DNA of 64,000 nucleotides from CALKJU01 sp046349355 (GTDB lineage Bacteria > Pseudomonadota > Alphaproteobacteria > Geminicoccales > Geminicoccaceae): the NCBI GenBank assembly GCA_046349355.1, contig JAXMCM010000017.1, forward strand, positions 186,001 through 250,000, in the 5' to 3' direction. The notes below the pieces were generated by a model. It saw nothing but the letters and a program-made list of their open reading frames with translations. It had not been told where the DNA came from and ran no database searches. The translations under genes and the position numbers were made by a program. Shown piece after piece: positions 51,319 through 59,879 of this stretch (its first letter is position 1; every line of letters starts with the position of its first letter).

Positions 51319-52082
51319 GCCGCGACCGACCATCGGTCGGGCTGCCGGGCAACAAGCCGGTGGTCATCCTCTGCCGGCCGCAGATCGGCGACAATGCCGG
51401 GGCGGTGGCGCGGGCGATGCTCAACTTCGGCCTGACCGAGCTGCGGCTGGTCAAGCCCGACTTCGGCTGGCCCAACGCCAAGGCGGTGGCGGCGGCATCG
51501 GGTGCCGCCGAGGTGCTGAACGGGGTGCGGATCGTCCCGACCCTGGCCGAGGCGCTGACCGACATCGAGCACCTCTACGCGACCACGGCGCGGCAGCGCG
51601 AGCTGGCCAAGCCGATCCTGACGCCGCCGCAGGCGGCCGATCTGGCGGTGGCGCAGTGCCGCGAGGGCCGGCGGGTCGCCTTCCTGTTCGGCGCCGAGCG
51701 GACCGGGCTCACCAACGACGAGACGATGCTCGCCGACGCGCTGGTGACGATCCCGACCAACCCGAAGTTCACCTCGCTGAACATCGCCCAGGCCGTGCTG
51801 CTGCTGGCCTACGAGCACTATGTCCGGCACGACGCGAAGGCGCCGCCGCGGCAGGCGGCGGAGGGCAAGCCGGCGACGAAGGCCGAGCTGGCGGCGCTGA
51901 TCGACCATCTCGTGGCCGAGCTCGACCAGGTCGACTTCTTCCGCACGCCGGACCGGCGCAGCAGCCTCGTGCTGGCGGTGGCCCAGCTGCTCGAGCGGCG
52001 GACGATGACCTCGAGCGAGGTCGACCTGATGCGCGGCGTGGTCAAGGAGCTCGCCGGCGGGCGCGTCCGCCGCGCCGGCTGA
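51315..52082 (+). CDS. trmJ: tRNA (cytidine/uridine-2'-O-)-methyltransferase TrmJ
   Basis: Methylates the ribose at position 32 of several tRNAs. The 255-residue SPOUT enzyme has VVILCRPQIGDNAGAVARAM near residue 16, VAFLFGAERTGLTNDE near 115 and the knot-forming NPKFTSLNIAQAVLLLAYE near 150. The C-terminal extension of about 80 residues is typical of TrmJ and separates it from TrmL. It begins at GTG 51315 in the end of cimA, last gene of the gltX-cysS-cimA-trmJ operon. Confidence 0.93.
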   Translation: MSRDRPSVGLPGNKPVVILCRPQIGDNAGAVARAMLNFGLTELRLVKPDFGWPNAKAVAAASGAAEVLNGVRIVPTLAEALTDIEHLYATTARQRELAKPILTPPQAADLAVAQCREGRRVAFLFGAERTGLTNDETMLADALVTIPTNPKFTSLNIAQAVLLLAYEHYVRHDAKAPPRQAAEGKPATKAELAALIDHLVAELDQVDFFRTPDRRSSLVLAVAQLLERRTMTSSEVDLMRGVVKELAGGRVRRAG

Positions 52083-52098
52083 GCGATCCGCGGTACGA

Positions 52099-52377
52099 TC
52101 AGTTGGTCGCCGACTTCTGGCCGGCGGCGTAGCCCTGATCGAACGCCTTCTGCTTGCTGTCCTCGTACTGGTTGTAGAGGAAGCCGCCGGCGGCGCCGGC
52201 CGCGGCACCGATCGCGGCACCCCACAGCGTGTGGCCGGCGATGGCCCCGGCGACCGTGCCGGCGGCAGCGCCGATGCCGGCACCGCTCAGGGTCCGCTGC
52301 TGGCCGGTCGACATGTCCGAGCAGCCGCCCAGCACGAGCGCACCGGCGACCGGAACGAGGAGAAGGTAACGACGCAT
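52099..52377 (-). CDS. Small lipoprotein with glycine-zipper domain
   Basis: A 92-residue exported lipoprotein. The lipobox is LVLGGCSDM with the acylated cysteine at residue 18, after a typical signal peptide MRRYLLLVPVAGA. The mature part has glycine-zipper repeats (GAGIGAAAGTVAGAIAG and WGAAIGAAAGAAGGFLYNQY), as in SlyB/YmgG-like proteins thought to span or stabilise the outer membrane. ATG at 52375-52377 was chosen; an upstream start lacks sense. It is convergent with trmJ and downstream of another small exported protein on the same strand. Confidence 0.85.
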   Translation of the reverse strand: MRRYLLLVPVAGALVLGGCSDMSTGQQRTLSGAGIGAAAGTVAGAIAGHTLWGAAIGAAAGAAGGFLYNQYEDSKQKAFDQGYAAGQKSATN

Positions 52378-52394
52378 GGCTGGCAGTCCTCGGC

Positions 52395-52772
52395 TCAGTT
52401 CGGGCACGGGTAGGTGGCGGTCAGCCACGCAAAGAAAGCGTCAACGGCCGGCTTGCTGTGCAGCTCGGTCCGGGGCTTCACCCATGCGACGAAATTCGCG
52501 ATGGCCTGGTCGCGGGTGACCCGCGGCTCGGTAATGCAGACGAACTTGTTGTCCGGGCTGAGGGCCTCCAGCGTGGTGTAGTACTGGAAGGCGCCGACGG
52601 CGAAGCCGTGGCAGAAGTTGATGGCCGCCGTGTAGGTCGGGCTGGCCGGATCGGCCGAGCACAGCATCACCAGGTCGCTGGCGTCCTTGACCTCGAAATC
52701 TTCCTCTTCGGCGGCCTGCGCCGCGCCGAGGCCGGCCAGCATGGCCAGCGCAACAATCGATCCGCGCAACAT
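52395..52772 (-). CDS. Small secreted protein, Rap1a/Tai-like
   Basis: A 125-residue protein with a signal peptide ending near GLGAAQA-AEEE. The mature part has four cysteines and text like LVMLCSADP...AINFCHGFAVGAFQYY...FVCITEPRVTRDQAI...TATYPCPN, matching the Rap1a/Tai domain of type VI secretion immunity proteins and many stand-alone periplasmic relatives. The ATG at 52770-52772 is preceded by AAAGGAG. No toxin or secretion gene is adjacent, so an immunity role is not supported; it may simply be a periplasmic protein of unknown function. It is divergent from an amino-acid transporter operon. Confidence 0.7.
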   Translation of the reverse strand: MLRGSIVALAMLAGLGAAQAAEEEDFEVKDASDLVMLCSADPASPTYTAAINFCHGFAVGAFQYYTTLEALSPDNKFVCITEPRVTRDQAIANFVAWVKPRTELHSKPAVDAFFAWLTATYPCPN

Positions 52773-52955
52773 CGTGGCTCCTTTGCCGCCCTGGCGGCGT
52801 CCCGGGCGCGTGTCCCGCCCTGAGCGGACGTTGTCCGGTAGCCCGCAGGCAGCGTCAAGCCGTCGTGACCGTGCGGGATTTGACAAGCCCGATACCCCTG
52901 CGCAGGGTGCGTCGGCCGCCGGCAGTCCGGCCGTGCGGCAGGGTACCGGGGTCGA

Positions 52956-53759
52956 GTGGTCCGCACCCGACGCGTCGCCGCGGCTCGCCGCGGCCAGATC
53001 ATGGCCGTCCTCCAGGTGGCGCTGCTCGGCGCCGCCCTGCTGTGGCTCGTCCTGCGCGGCGCCTCGGGGATGGGCTACAACTGGCAGTGGTACCGGATCC
53101 CGCAGTTCTTCGGCCGCGAGGTCGACGGAACCTGGATCTGGGGGCCGCTCAGCAAGGGCCTCGTCCAGACCCTCTACATCTCGGCGCTGAGCTTCGTGCT
53201 GGCGATGGTGCTGGGGCTCGCCACGGCGCTGCTGCGGCGCGGCCACTCGATCGTCGGCCGCGGCATCGCCCGGGCCTATGTCGAGCTGATCCGCAACACG
53301 CCGCTGCTGATCCAGCTCTACCTCGTCTACTTCGTGATCGCGCCGCTGGTCGGCCTGGACCGCTGGTGGACGGCGGTGGTCTGCCTCGGGCTGTTCGAGG
53401 GCGCCTTCGCCGCCGAGATCTTCCGCGCCGGCCTCGCCTCGGTGCCGAAGGGCCAGTGGGAGGCCGGCGAGAGCCTGGGCCTCGGCCGCCGCGACCTCTA
53501 CCGCTACGTGGTGCTGCCGCAGGCGCTGCGGCTGATGCTGCCGCCGCTGACCAGCCTCGCCGTGTCGCTGGTCAAGCACAGCTCGCTGGTCAGCGTCATC
53601 GGTGTCTTCGAGCTGACCACGGAAGGGCGCAACCTCGTCTCCGACACGTACATGAGCTTCGAGATCTGGTTCACGGTGGCGGCGGTCTACCTCGTCGTCA
53701 CCACGCTGATGTCGGCCGCGGCGCAGGGCCTCGAGCGGCGCCTCGCCCGGTCCGGCTGA
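52956..53759 (+). CDS. Amino acid ABC transporter permease (HisM/GlnP type)
   Basis: A 267-residue permease. After one N-terminal helix it has the family text GLVQTLYISALSFVLAMVLG near residue 68, VELIRNTPLLIQLYLVYF near 108 and the EAA loop GQWEAGESLGLGRRDLYRYV near 168, typical of polar amino acid permeases. GTG 52956 is the earliest start; ATG 53001 is an alternative. A TTGACA at 52880-52885 could be a -35 box, but the matching -10 is poor. Downstream are the binding protein and a second permease; no ATPase is present. Confidence 0.88.
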   Translation: MVRTRRVAAARRGQIMAVLQVALLGAALLWLVLRGASGMGYNWQWYRIPQFFGREVDGTWIWGPLSKGLVQTLYISALSFVLAMVLGLATALLRRGHSIVGRGIARAYVELIRNTPLLIQLYLVYFVIAPLVGLDRWWTAVVCLGLFEGAFAAEIFRAGLASVPKGQWEAGESLGLGRRDLYRYVVLPQALRLMLPPLTSLAVSLVKHSSLVSVIGVFELTTEGRNLVSDTYMSFEIWFTVAAVYLVVTTLMSAAAQGLERRLARSG

Positions 53760-53803
53760 CCCGCCTTGGACAGCAACTACGACCTACTCCGGAAGGAACG
53801 TCC

Positions 53804-54640
53804 ATGCCCCGTCTGACCCGCCGCGCCGCCGCGGCGCTCGTGCTCGCCGGCATCGCCATCGCCGGCCCGGTGGCCGCCCAGGATGCCCGCCAGGGCATCG
53901 CCGCCGACAGCGTCATCGAGACCATCAAGAAGCGCGGCCGCATCGTCATCGGCCTGTCGACCTTCGTGCCCTGGGCGATGACCGACAAGTCCGGGCAGCT
54001 GATCGGCTTCGAGATCGACGTGGCCAAGCAGCTGGCCAAGGACATGGGCGTCGAGGCCGAGTTCGTGCCGACCGCCTGGGACGGCATCATCCCGGCGCTG
54101 ATCGCCGGCAAGTTCGACGTCATCATCAGCGGCATGAGCATCACGCCGCAGCGCAACCTGACGGTCAACTTCAGCGAGCCCTACGCCTATTCGGGCCTGC
54201 GCGTCGCCGCCAGCACCAAGATCAAGGACAAGGTCAAGTCGCTGGAGGACCTGAACTCGCCGGACATCACCTTCGCGCTGCGCCGCGGCGCCACGCCGGT
54301 GCCGGTGGTGCAGAAGCTGTTCCCCAAGGCCAACCTGGTCCAGTTCGACGAGGACGGCGCCTCGCTGCAGGAGGTGCTCAACGGCAACGCCGACGCCACC
54401 GTCGCCTCGGAGCCGACGCCCAGCACCTACGTCATCGACTACCCGGACAAGATCTACATCCCGGTCGAGGACCTGCTGGACGCCACCGCCGAGGCCTTCG
54501 CGCTGCGCAAGGGCGATCCCGACGCGCTCAACTTCTTCAACAACTGGATCGACGCGCAGTGGCGCAGCGGCTTCCTCGACGAGCGCCACGACTACTGGTT
54601 CCGCACGCTCGACTGGCAGGACCAGGTCGCAGCCCAGTGA
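53804..54640 (+). CDS. Amino acid ABC transporter substrate-binding protein (family 3)
   Basis: A 278-residue periplasmic binding protein with signal peptide MPRLTRRAAAALVLAGIAIA ending near VAAQ. The mature part has the family 3 pattern: GRIVIGLSTFVPWAMTDKSG, LIGFEIDVAKQLAKDMG and WDGIIPALIAGKFDVIISGM, then a second lobe. Ribosome site GGAAGGAA precedes the ATG at 53804. It stands between two permease genes; its stop overlaps the second permease start. The ligand is a polar or acidic amino acid by family, exact identity unknown. Confidence 0.9.
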   Translation: MPRLTRRAAAALVLAGIAIAGPVAAQDARQGIAADSVIETIKKRGRIVIGLSTFVPWAMTDKSGQLIGFEIDVAKQLAKDMGVEAEFVPTAWDGIIPALIAGKFDVIISGMSITPQRNLTVNFSEPYAYSGLRVAASTKIKDKVKSLEDLNSPDITFALRRGATPVPVVQKLFPKANLVQFDEDGASLQEVLNGNADATVASEPTPSTYVIDYPDKIYIPVEDLLDATAEAFALRKGDPDALNFFNNWIDAQWRSGFLDERHDYWFRTLDWQDQVAAQ

Positions 54641-55542
54641 GCCAGGCGCCGGCGCCCCGTCGCCCGGGGCGCCGGCGCCTCGGACGCCTCGACTACGCGC
54701 TGCTCCTGCTGCTCGCCGGCGGCCTCGGCTGGCTGGCCTGGCGGGTGCAGGCCAGCCTCGTCTACCGCTGGGACTGGTCCGTCGTCGGCACCTTCCTGCT
54801 CCGGCTCGATCCCGAGACCGGGCGGCTGGTGCCGAACATCCTGCTCGACGGCCTCGTCATGACCCTGCGGCTCACGGTCTGGGCCGGCCTGCTGGCGGCG
54901 GTCGCCGGGGTGCTCGTCGGGCTCGCCACCAGCATCGGCGGGCCGTTCTGGCGGCTGGTCGGGCGGCTCTACGTCGAGACGATCCGCAACCTGCCGCCGC
55001 TGATCTTCATCTTCATCTTCTACTTCTTCGTCTCGAGCCAGCTGATGCCGCTGCTCGACCTGCGCAACACGGTCGAGGGCCTCGACCCGGCGGTGCAGAC
55101 CGTGCTCGGCTGGCTGTTCGGCCCGCCGCGCCTGCTCGAGCCGTTCGTCGCCGGCACACTCTGCCTCGGCCTGTTCGAGGCGGCCTTCGTCGCCGAGATC
55201 GTCCGCGCCGGCATCCAGGCGATCCCCCGGGGACAATGGGAGGCGGCCGAGAGCCTGGGCCTCGCGCGACGCGACCGGCTGCGCTTCGTGATCCTGCCGC
55301 AGGCGGTGCAGCGCACCGTCCCGCCGCTCGCCGGTCAGTTCATCTCGCTGGTCAAGGACAGCTCGATCGTCTCGCTGATCTCGGTGCCGGAGCTGACCTT
55401 CGCCGCCAGCCAGGCGGTGGTCACCACGCGCCGCGTGTTCGAGCTGTGGCTGACCGTGGGGGCCTTCTACTTCGTGATCTGCTTCCTGCTGTCGCTGCTG
55501 GCCGGGCGGCTCGAGCGGCGGCTGGGGCAGGGGCAGCGCTGA
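54637..55542 (+). CDS. Amino acid ABC transporter permease (HisQ/GltK type)
   Basis: A 301-residue permease with an extended N-terminus and about six membrane helices. The transport core has VETIRNLPPLIFIFIFYFFV near residue 113 and the EAA loop GQWEAAESLGLARRDRLRFV near 199. GTG at 54637 overlaps the binding-protein stop (GTGA). A GC-rich hairpin just after the stop (near 55543-55562) lacks a T run, so it is not a clear terminator. Both permeases and the binding protein are present but the ATP-binding gene is not in the window. Confidence 0.9.
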   Translation: MSQAPAPRRPGRRRLGRLDYALLLLLAGGLGWLAWRVQASLVYRWDWSVVGTFLLRLDPETGRLVPNILLDGLVMTLRLTVWAGLLAAVAGVLVGLATSIGGPFWRLVGRLYVETIRNLPPLIFIFIFYFFVSSQLMPLLDLRNTVEGLDPAVQTVLGWLFGPPRLLEPFVAGTLCLGLFEAAFVAEIVRAGIQAIPRGQWEAAESLGLARRDRLRFVILPQAVQRTVPPLAGQFISLVKDSSIVSLISVPELTFAASQAVVTTRRVFELWLTVGAFYFVICFLLSLLAGRLERRLGQGQR

Positions 55543-55634
55543 CGCCGCCGCGGCGTGCGGCGGAATGCCCGAGGTTCTAGGCGCGCCGCCGGGGGCGTGG
55601 CAGGGTCGAGATGACCTAGCGGAGGTGCGTCCCG

Positions 55635-57026
55635 GTGGAGCTCGATCCCGTCCTGCTGTCCCGGATCCAGTTCGCGTTCCTGATCAGCTTCCACATCATC
55701 TTCCCGGCCTTCACCATCGGGCTCGCCGCCTGGCTGGCGACCATCGAGGGCATGCACCTTGCCACCCGCAACCCGCTCTACCGCCGCGTCTTCGAGTTCT
55801 GGCTCAAGGTGTTCGCCCTGTCGTTCGGCATGGGCGTGGTCAGCGGCATCGTCATGGCCTTCCAGTTCGGCACCAACTGGAGCGTGCTGGCGGAGAAGAC
55901 CGGCTCGATCCAGGGACCGCTGCTCGGCTACGAGGGGTTCACCGCCTTCCTGCTGGAGGCGACGTTCTTCGGCGTGATGCTGCTCGGGCGCGACCGCGTC
56001 CCGCCCTGGTTCTACTTCCTCTCCTGCTGCATGGTCTCGGTCGGGACGATGCTCTCGTCGTTCTGGATCCTGTGCAACAACAGCTGGATGCAGGTCCCGG
56101 TCGGCCATGCCATCGTCGACGGCAGGATCGTCCCCGACGACTGGTGGACCATCGTCGCCGGGCCGGTGGTCCTGGTCCGCTGGCTGCACATGCTGCTCGG
56201 CGCCTTCGTCACCACCGGCATGAGCGTCATCGCCGCCGGCGCCTGGCACATGCTGCGCGGCCGGCAGATCGCCGAGGCGCGGGTGATGCTGCACTGGGGT
56301 ACGGGCCTCGTTGCCGTGCTGATCCCCATCCAGATCGGCTTCGGCCACCTCGCCGGCGATCTCGTCCACAAGTACCAGCCGGCCAAGTTCGCGGCCATCG
56401 AGGCCCGCTGGAACACCGAGAAGCCGGCCAGCGAGGTGCTCATCGCCTGGCCCGACGAGGCCAACGAGCGCAACCTGTTCGCCATCACCATCCCGAAGCT
56501 CGGCAGCTTCATCGCCAGCGGCACCTGGGATTCCGAGGAGGTCGGGCTGACCTCGTTCCCGCCCGAGGACCGGCCGCCGGTGGTGATCCCGTTCTTCACC
56601 TTCCGCATCATGGTCGGCATGGCGCTGATCATGCTGGCGGTGTCGTGGTACGGCTGCTGGCTGCGCTGGCGCGGCCGGCTCGACCACACCGACTGGTACC
56701 TGTGGGCGGCGTTCCTGTCGTTCCCGACCGGCTTCATCGCCGTGCTGGCCGGCTGGTTCACCGCCGAGGTCGGCCGCCAGCCCTGGGTGGTCTACGGCCT
56801 GCTGCGCACCGCCGACGCGATCACGCCGTCGCTGACCGGCCGGGACGTGCTGATCTCGCTGGTCGCCTACGTGATCGTCTACGTCGTCATCTACAGCTTC
56901 GGCCTGCTCTACATCTACCGGCTGCTGCGCGACGGGCCGGCGCCCGAGCCGCCGGGCGAGGTCAACCCGACGCCGTCGCGGCCGCTGGCGGTGGCGATGC
57001 AGTCGGCTCCGGGGCCAGGCCGATGA
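55635..57026 (+). CDS. cydA: Cytochrome bd quinol oxidase subunit I (CIO type)
   Basis: Heme-bearing subunit of a terminal oxidase that reduces oxygen with quinol in the inner membrane. The 463-residue protein has heme ligands His18 in LISFHIIFPAF and a histidine in VRWLHMLLGAFVTTG near residue 185, plus GWFTAEVGRQPWVVYGLLRT near 373. It has the short Q-loop of the cyanide-insensitive (CioA) group rather than the long E. coli type. GTG at 55635 is preceded by GCGGAGGTG. The stop overlaps cydB by four bases. No cydX-like small subunit or cydDC exporter was found. Confidence 0.95.
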   Translation: MELDPVLLSRIQFAFLISFHIIFPAFTIGLAAWLATIEGMHLATRNPLYRRVFEFWLKVFALSFGMGVVSGIVMAFQFGTNWSVLAEKTGSIQGPLLGYEGFTAFLLEATFFGVMLLGRDRVPPWFYFLSCCMVSVGTMLSSFWILCNNSWMQVPVGHAIVDGRIVPDDWWTIVAGPVVLVRWLHMLLGAFVTTGMSVIAAGAWHMLRGRQIAEARVMLHWGTGLVAVLIPIQIGFGHLAGDLVHKYQPAKFAAIEARWNTEKPASEVLIAWPDEANERNLFAITIPKLGSFIASGTWDSEEVGLTSFPPEDRPPVVIPFFTFRIMVGMALIMLAVSWYGCWLRWRGRLDHTDWYLWAAFLSFPTGFIAVLAGWFTAEVGRQPWVVYGLLRTADAITPSLTGRDVLISLVAYVIVYVVIYSFGLLYIYRLLRDGPAPEPPGEVNPTPSRPLAVAMQSAPGPGR

Positions 57027-58033
57027 CCGGGGCCGAGCCGACAGCGCTGGCGCTGTTCTGGGCGGCGGTCATCGCCCTGTCGATCGCCGTCTACGTCATC
57101 CTCGACGGCTTCGACCTCGGCGTCGGCATCCTGTTCGGCACCACGACGGACCCGCACTTCCGCGACCACATGGTCGAGTCGATCGCCCCGTTCTGGGACG
57201 GCAACGAGACCTGGCTGGTCGTCATCGGGGCCGGCCTGTTCGCCGCCTTCCCGGTGGTCTACGCGGTGTTCCTGCCGGCCTTCTACCTGCCGGTGCTGCT
57301 CTTGCTGTTCGGCCTGATCTTCCGCGGCGTGGCCTTCGAGTTCCGCATCCGCGGCACCGCCGGCGGGCTGTGGGACGTCGGCTTCTGGCTGGGCTCGGCG
57401 GTGGCGGCCTTCGTCCAGGGGGCTGCCGTCGGGGCGATGATCCGCGGCATCCCGGTCGAGAACAACCAGTTCGCCGGCGGCGCCTTCGACTGGCTGGCGC
57501 CGCTGCCGGTGCTGACCGGCATCGGCCTGATGTTCGGCTACGCGCTGCTGGGGGCTGCCTGGCTGGTGCTGAAGTCCGAGGGCCGTTTCCAGGGATGGGC
57601 GCGGGCGCGGATCCCGTGGCTGGCGCTGGCGGTGCTGGTGGTGCTGGGCATTGCCTTTTTCGAGGCGCTGCGCGAGCGGGCGGTGGCCGAGATCGACATC
57701 GAGAGCCGGCCGTGGGGCCTGATCTTCCCGCTGCTCGGCGTGCTGGCGCTGGGCGGCGTGGTGCTGAGCACGCGGCGCGGGCACGACGTCCTGCGCCGTT
57801 CCTGCTGACGACCGTCTTCTTCATCAGCCTCGTTTCTGACCCTGGCGGTGATGTTCTGGCCCTACATGATCCCGTACTCGATCACCGTCGGCAGCGCCGC
57901 GGCGCCGGACTCGTCGCTGTCCTTCCTGTTCTGGGGGGCGGGCATCTTCATCCTGCCGGTGATCGCCATCTACACCGGCGTGGTCTACTGGATCTTCCGC
58001 GGCAAGGTCGTCCGCGGGAAGGGCTACCACTGA
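57023..58033 (+). pseudogene. cydB: Cytochrome bd oxidase subunit II (CIO type), frameshifted as written
   Basis: The N-terminal 258 residues read normally from ATG 57023 (ALFWAAVIALSIAVYVILDG; PFWDGNETWLVVIGAGLFAA) and then stop at 57808. A base seems missing near 57794-57796, after which PFLLTTVFFISL continues in another frame, and an extra base near 57832 restores the original frame for FLTLAVMFWPYMIPYSITV and the normal end VVRGKGYH at 58033. Correcting both gives a full 336-residue subunit, the right length for CioB. Either the gene is inactivated or, more likely given four further indels just downstream, the sequence has local errors. Confidence 0.85.
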
Positions 58034-58915
58034 TGCAGCACCGCTTCGCCACGGCGGCGCGCACGGTCCTGCCGGATCGCGCAAGCACGGGTGTTCTTCG
58101 ACGGGCTGTTCACCACGCCGCGGCTGCAGCATCCCGAGGGCATCGCCGTGGCACCGGACGGGGCCGTCTGGGTCGGCAGCGAGAACGGCCAGATCCTGCG
58201 GATCGCGCCGGACGGCAGCGGCATCGAGGAGATCGCCAGCTCCGGCGGGTTCACGCTGGGCATCGCCTTCGACGGCCGCGGCGGCCTGTTCGCGTGCGAC
58301 CTGAAGTCGGCCTCGGTGCTGCGGCTGGACCTCGCGAGCCGCCGGCTGGAGCGGTTCACGCCGCCCGGCATCAAGGTGCCGAACTGGCCGGTGGTCGATG
58401 CACGCCGCAGCCGGCTGCTGGTCTCGGACAGCCACGACTTCGCCAGGCCGGGGCCGGGGATCTGGAGCTACGACCTCGCCACCGGGACGGGCGGCTGTGG
58501 TATGCGGGCGACCTCGTCTTCGCCAACGGCATGGCGCTGGGCCACGGCGGCGACGCGCTGTTCGTCTGCGAGACCTTCGCCCGGCGCGTGGCGCGGATCG
58601 CGATCCGGCCGACGGCAGCGCCGGCGAGGCGGTGCCGTTCGCGCCGACCTGCCCGGGCTGCCCGACGGGCTCGCCTTCGATGCGGCGGGGAACCTGTTCG
58701 TCGCCTGCTACGAGCCGTCGCGCATCCTGCGGCTGTCGCCGGACGGCCGGCACTGCGACGTCTACATCGAGGATGCGACGGCGCACCTGTTCGCCCACCC
58801 GACCAACATCGCCTTCGACGGCAGTGCTCTCTACGCCGCCAACCTCGGCCGCTGGCACGTCACGCGGGTCGAGACGGACACGACGGCACCGGCGCTGAGC
58901 CGGACGCTGGCCTAG
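58033..58915 (+). pseudogene. SMP-30/gluconolactonase/strictosidine synthase-like protein, frameshifted as written
   Basis: A beta-propeller lactonase-like protein whose reading frame changes several times. ATG 58033 (overlapping the cydB stop) gives MQHRFATAARTVLPDRA; near 58080 the frame shifts to VFFDGLFTTPRLQHPEGIAV and on to GIWSYDLATGTGG; near 58492 to LWYAGDLVFANGMALGHGG; near 58610 to DGSAGEAVPFA; near 58644 back to DLPGLPDGLAFDAAGNLFVA and the end at 58915. Each piece joins smoothly to the next, and most shifts are explained by one lost base in a C or G run. The protein would be about 294 residues. Substrate unknown. Confidence 0.75.
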
Positions 58916-59787
58916 GCCCTGCCGACCCGCCAGCGCAGGACGTAGAGCCCGGCGGCGATGACGATGCCGCCGCCGAGAATGGTCCAGAGGTCGGGAACCG
59001 AGCCCCAGAAGATGTAGCCGAAGATCACCGCCGGGACGATCTGGCTGTAGCTGAACGGCGTCAGCAGGGCGACCGGGGCGATGGCGAAGGCGCGGATCAG
59101 CAGGTACTGGGCGAAGCCGAAGCACAGGCCGGAGACGGCCATCAGGAAGAGCAGCCACGGCGTCACCGGCCTCCATTCGACGAGCAGCAGCGGCGTGGTC
59201 ACGGCCAGCCCGACGGCGATGGTCCAGGCGAAGGTGGCGGTCGGGCTGTCGCTGCGGCCGACGAAGCGGGTGGCCAGCTGGAACAGTGCGAAGGCGAAGG
59301 CGCAGCCCAGCGGGAAGATCGCCGCCCAGGCCAGCGCGTTGAGGCCTGGGCGGACGATGACGAGGATGCCGATGAAGCCCAGCACGACGCCGATCCAGTC
59401 ATGGATGGAGGTGCGCTCGCGCAGCAGCGGCGCCGACAGCGCGACGACGAGGAAGGGCGAGGCGAAGGTGAGGGCGGTGATCTCGGCCAGCGGGAGGAGG
59501 CCGAGGCCGGCGACGATCGAGAAGCTGGCGATCACCGGCAGCAGGCCGCGGACCGCCTGGACGAGCGGCCGCTGGACGGAGAACAGGCGGCGCCACATCG
59601 CCGGCGGCGTGGTCAGCAGGACGACCGGGACGGCGAAGGCGTAGCGCGACCAGACCACCTGGACGACGGAGAGCTGCTCGGCCAGCGCCTTGCCGGCGGC
59701 GTCGAGGCCGGCGAACAGGCTGACGCCGGCGACGATCAGGGCGACGCCCTTCAGCCGGTTCGACCGCTCGCTGTAGGGGCGCTCCAT
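58912..59787 (-). CDS. EamA/DMT family transporter
   Basis: A 291-residue inner-membrane protein with ten hydrophobic segments arranged as two EamA repeats (about residues 10-140 and 150-285). The first has LFAGLDAAGKALAEQLSVVQ and VVWSRYAFAVPVVLL; the second ends VPAVIFGYIFWGSVPDL. RhtA/YdcZ-like relatives export amino acids or other metabolites. ATG 59787 (MERPYSERSNRLKG) was chosen over one six codons upstream. It converges with the SMP-30-like gene with a four-base overlap and lies downstream of the aldolase-dehydrogenase cluster on the same strand, from which it is separated by about 90 bases. Confidence 0.87.
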   Translation of the reverse strand: MERPYSERSNRLKGVALIVAGVSLFAGLDAAGKALAEQLSVVQVVWSRYAFAVPVVLLTTPPAMWRRLFSVQRPLVQAVRGLLPVIASFSIVAGLGLLPLAEITALTFASPFLVVALSAPLLRERTSIHDWIGVVLGFIGILVIVRPGLNALAWAAIFPLGCAFAFALFQLATRFVGRSDSPTATFAWTIAVGLAVTTPLLLVEWRPVTPWLLFLMAVSGLCFGFAQYLLIRAFAIAPVALLTPFSYSQIVPAVIFGYIFWGSVPDLWTILGGGIVIAAGLYVLRWRVGRA

Positions 59788-59879
59788 GAAGATCCGTGCC
59801 GCCAACCCTGGCCGGCTTCGGTACCGGCCGGCGGTCTATCGCACGCCGAAGCTGCGGACGGGTGACCGGGACGCCACGG

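Noticed and set aside
57795..57832. Programmed ribosomal frameshift in cydB
   Set aside because: Two opposite shifts 36 bases apart would both be needed, no slippery heptamer or pseudoknot is visible, and further indels follow immediately in the next gene.
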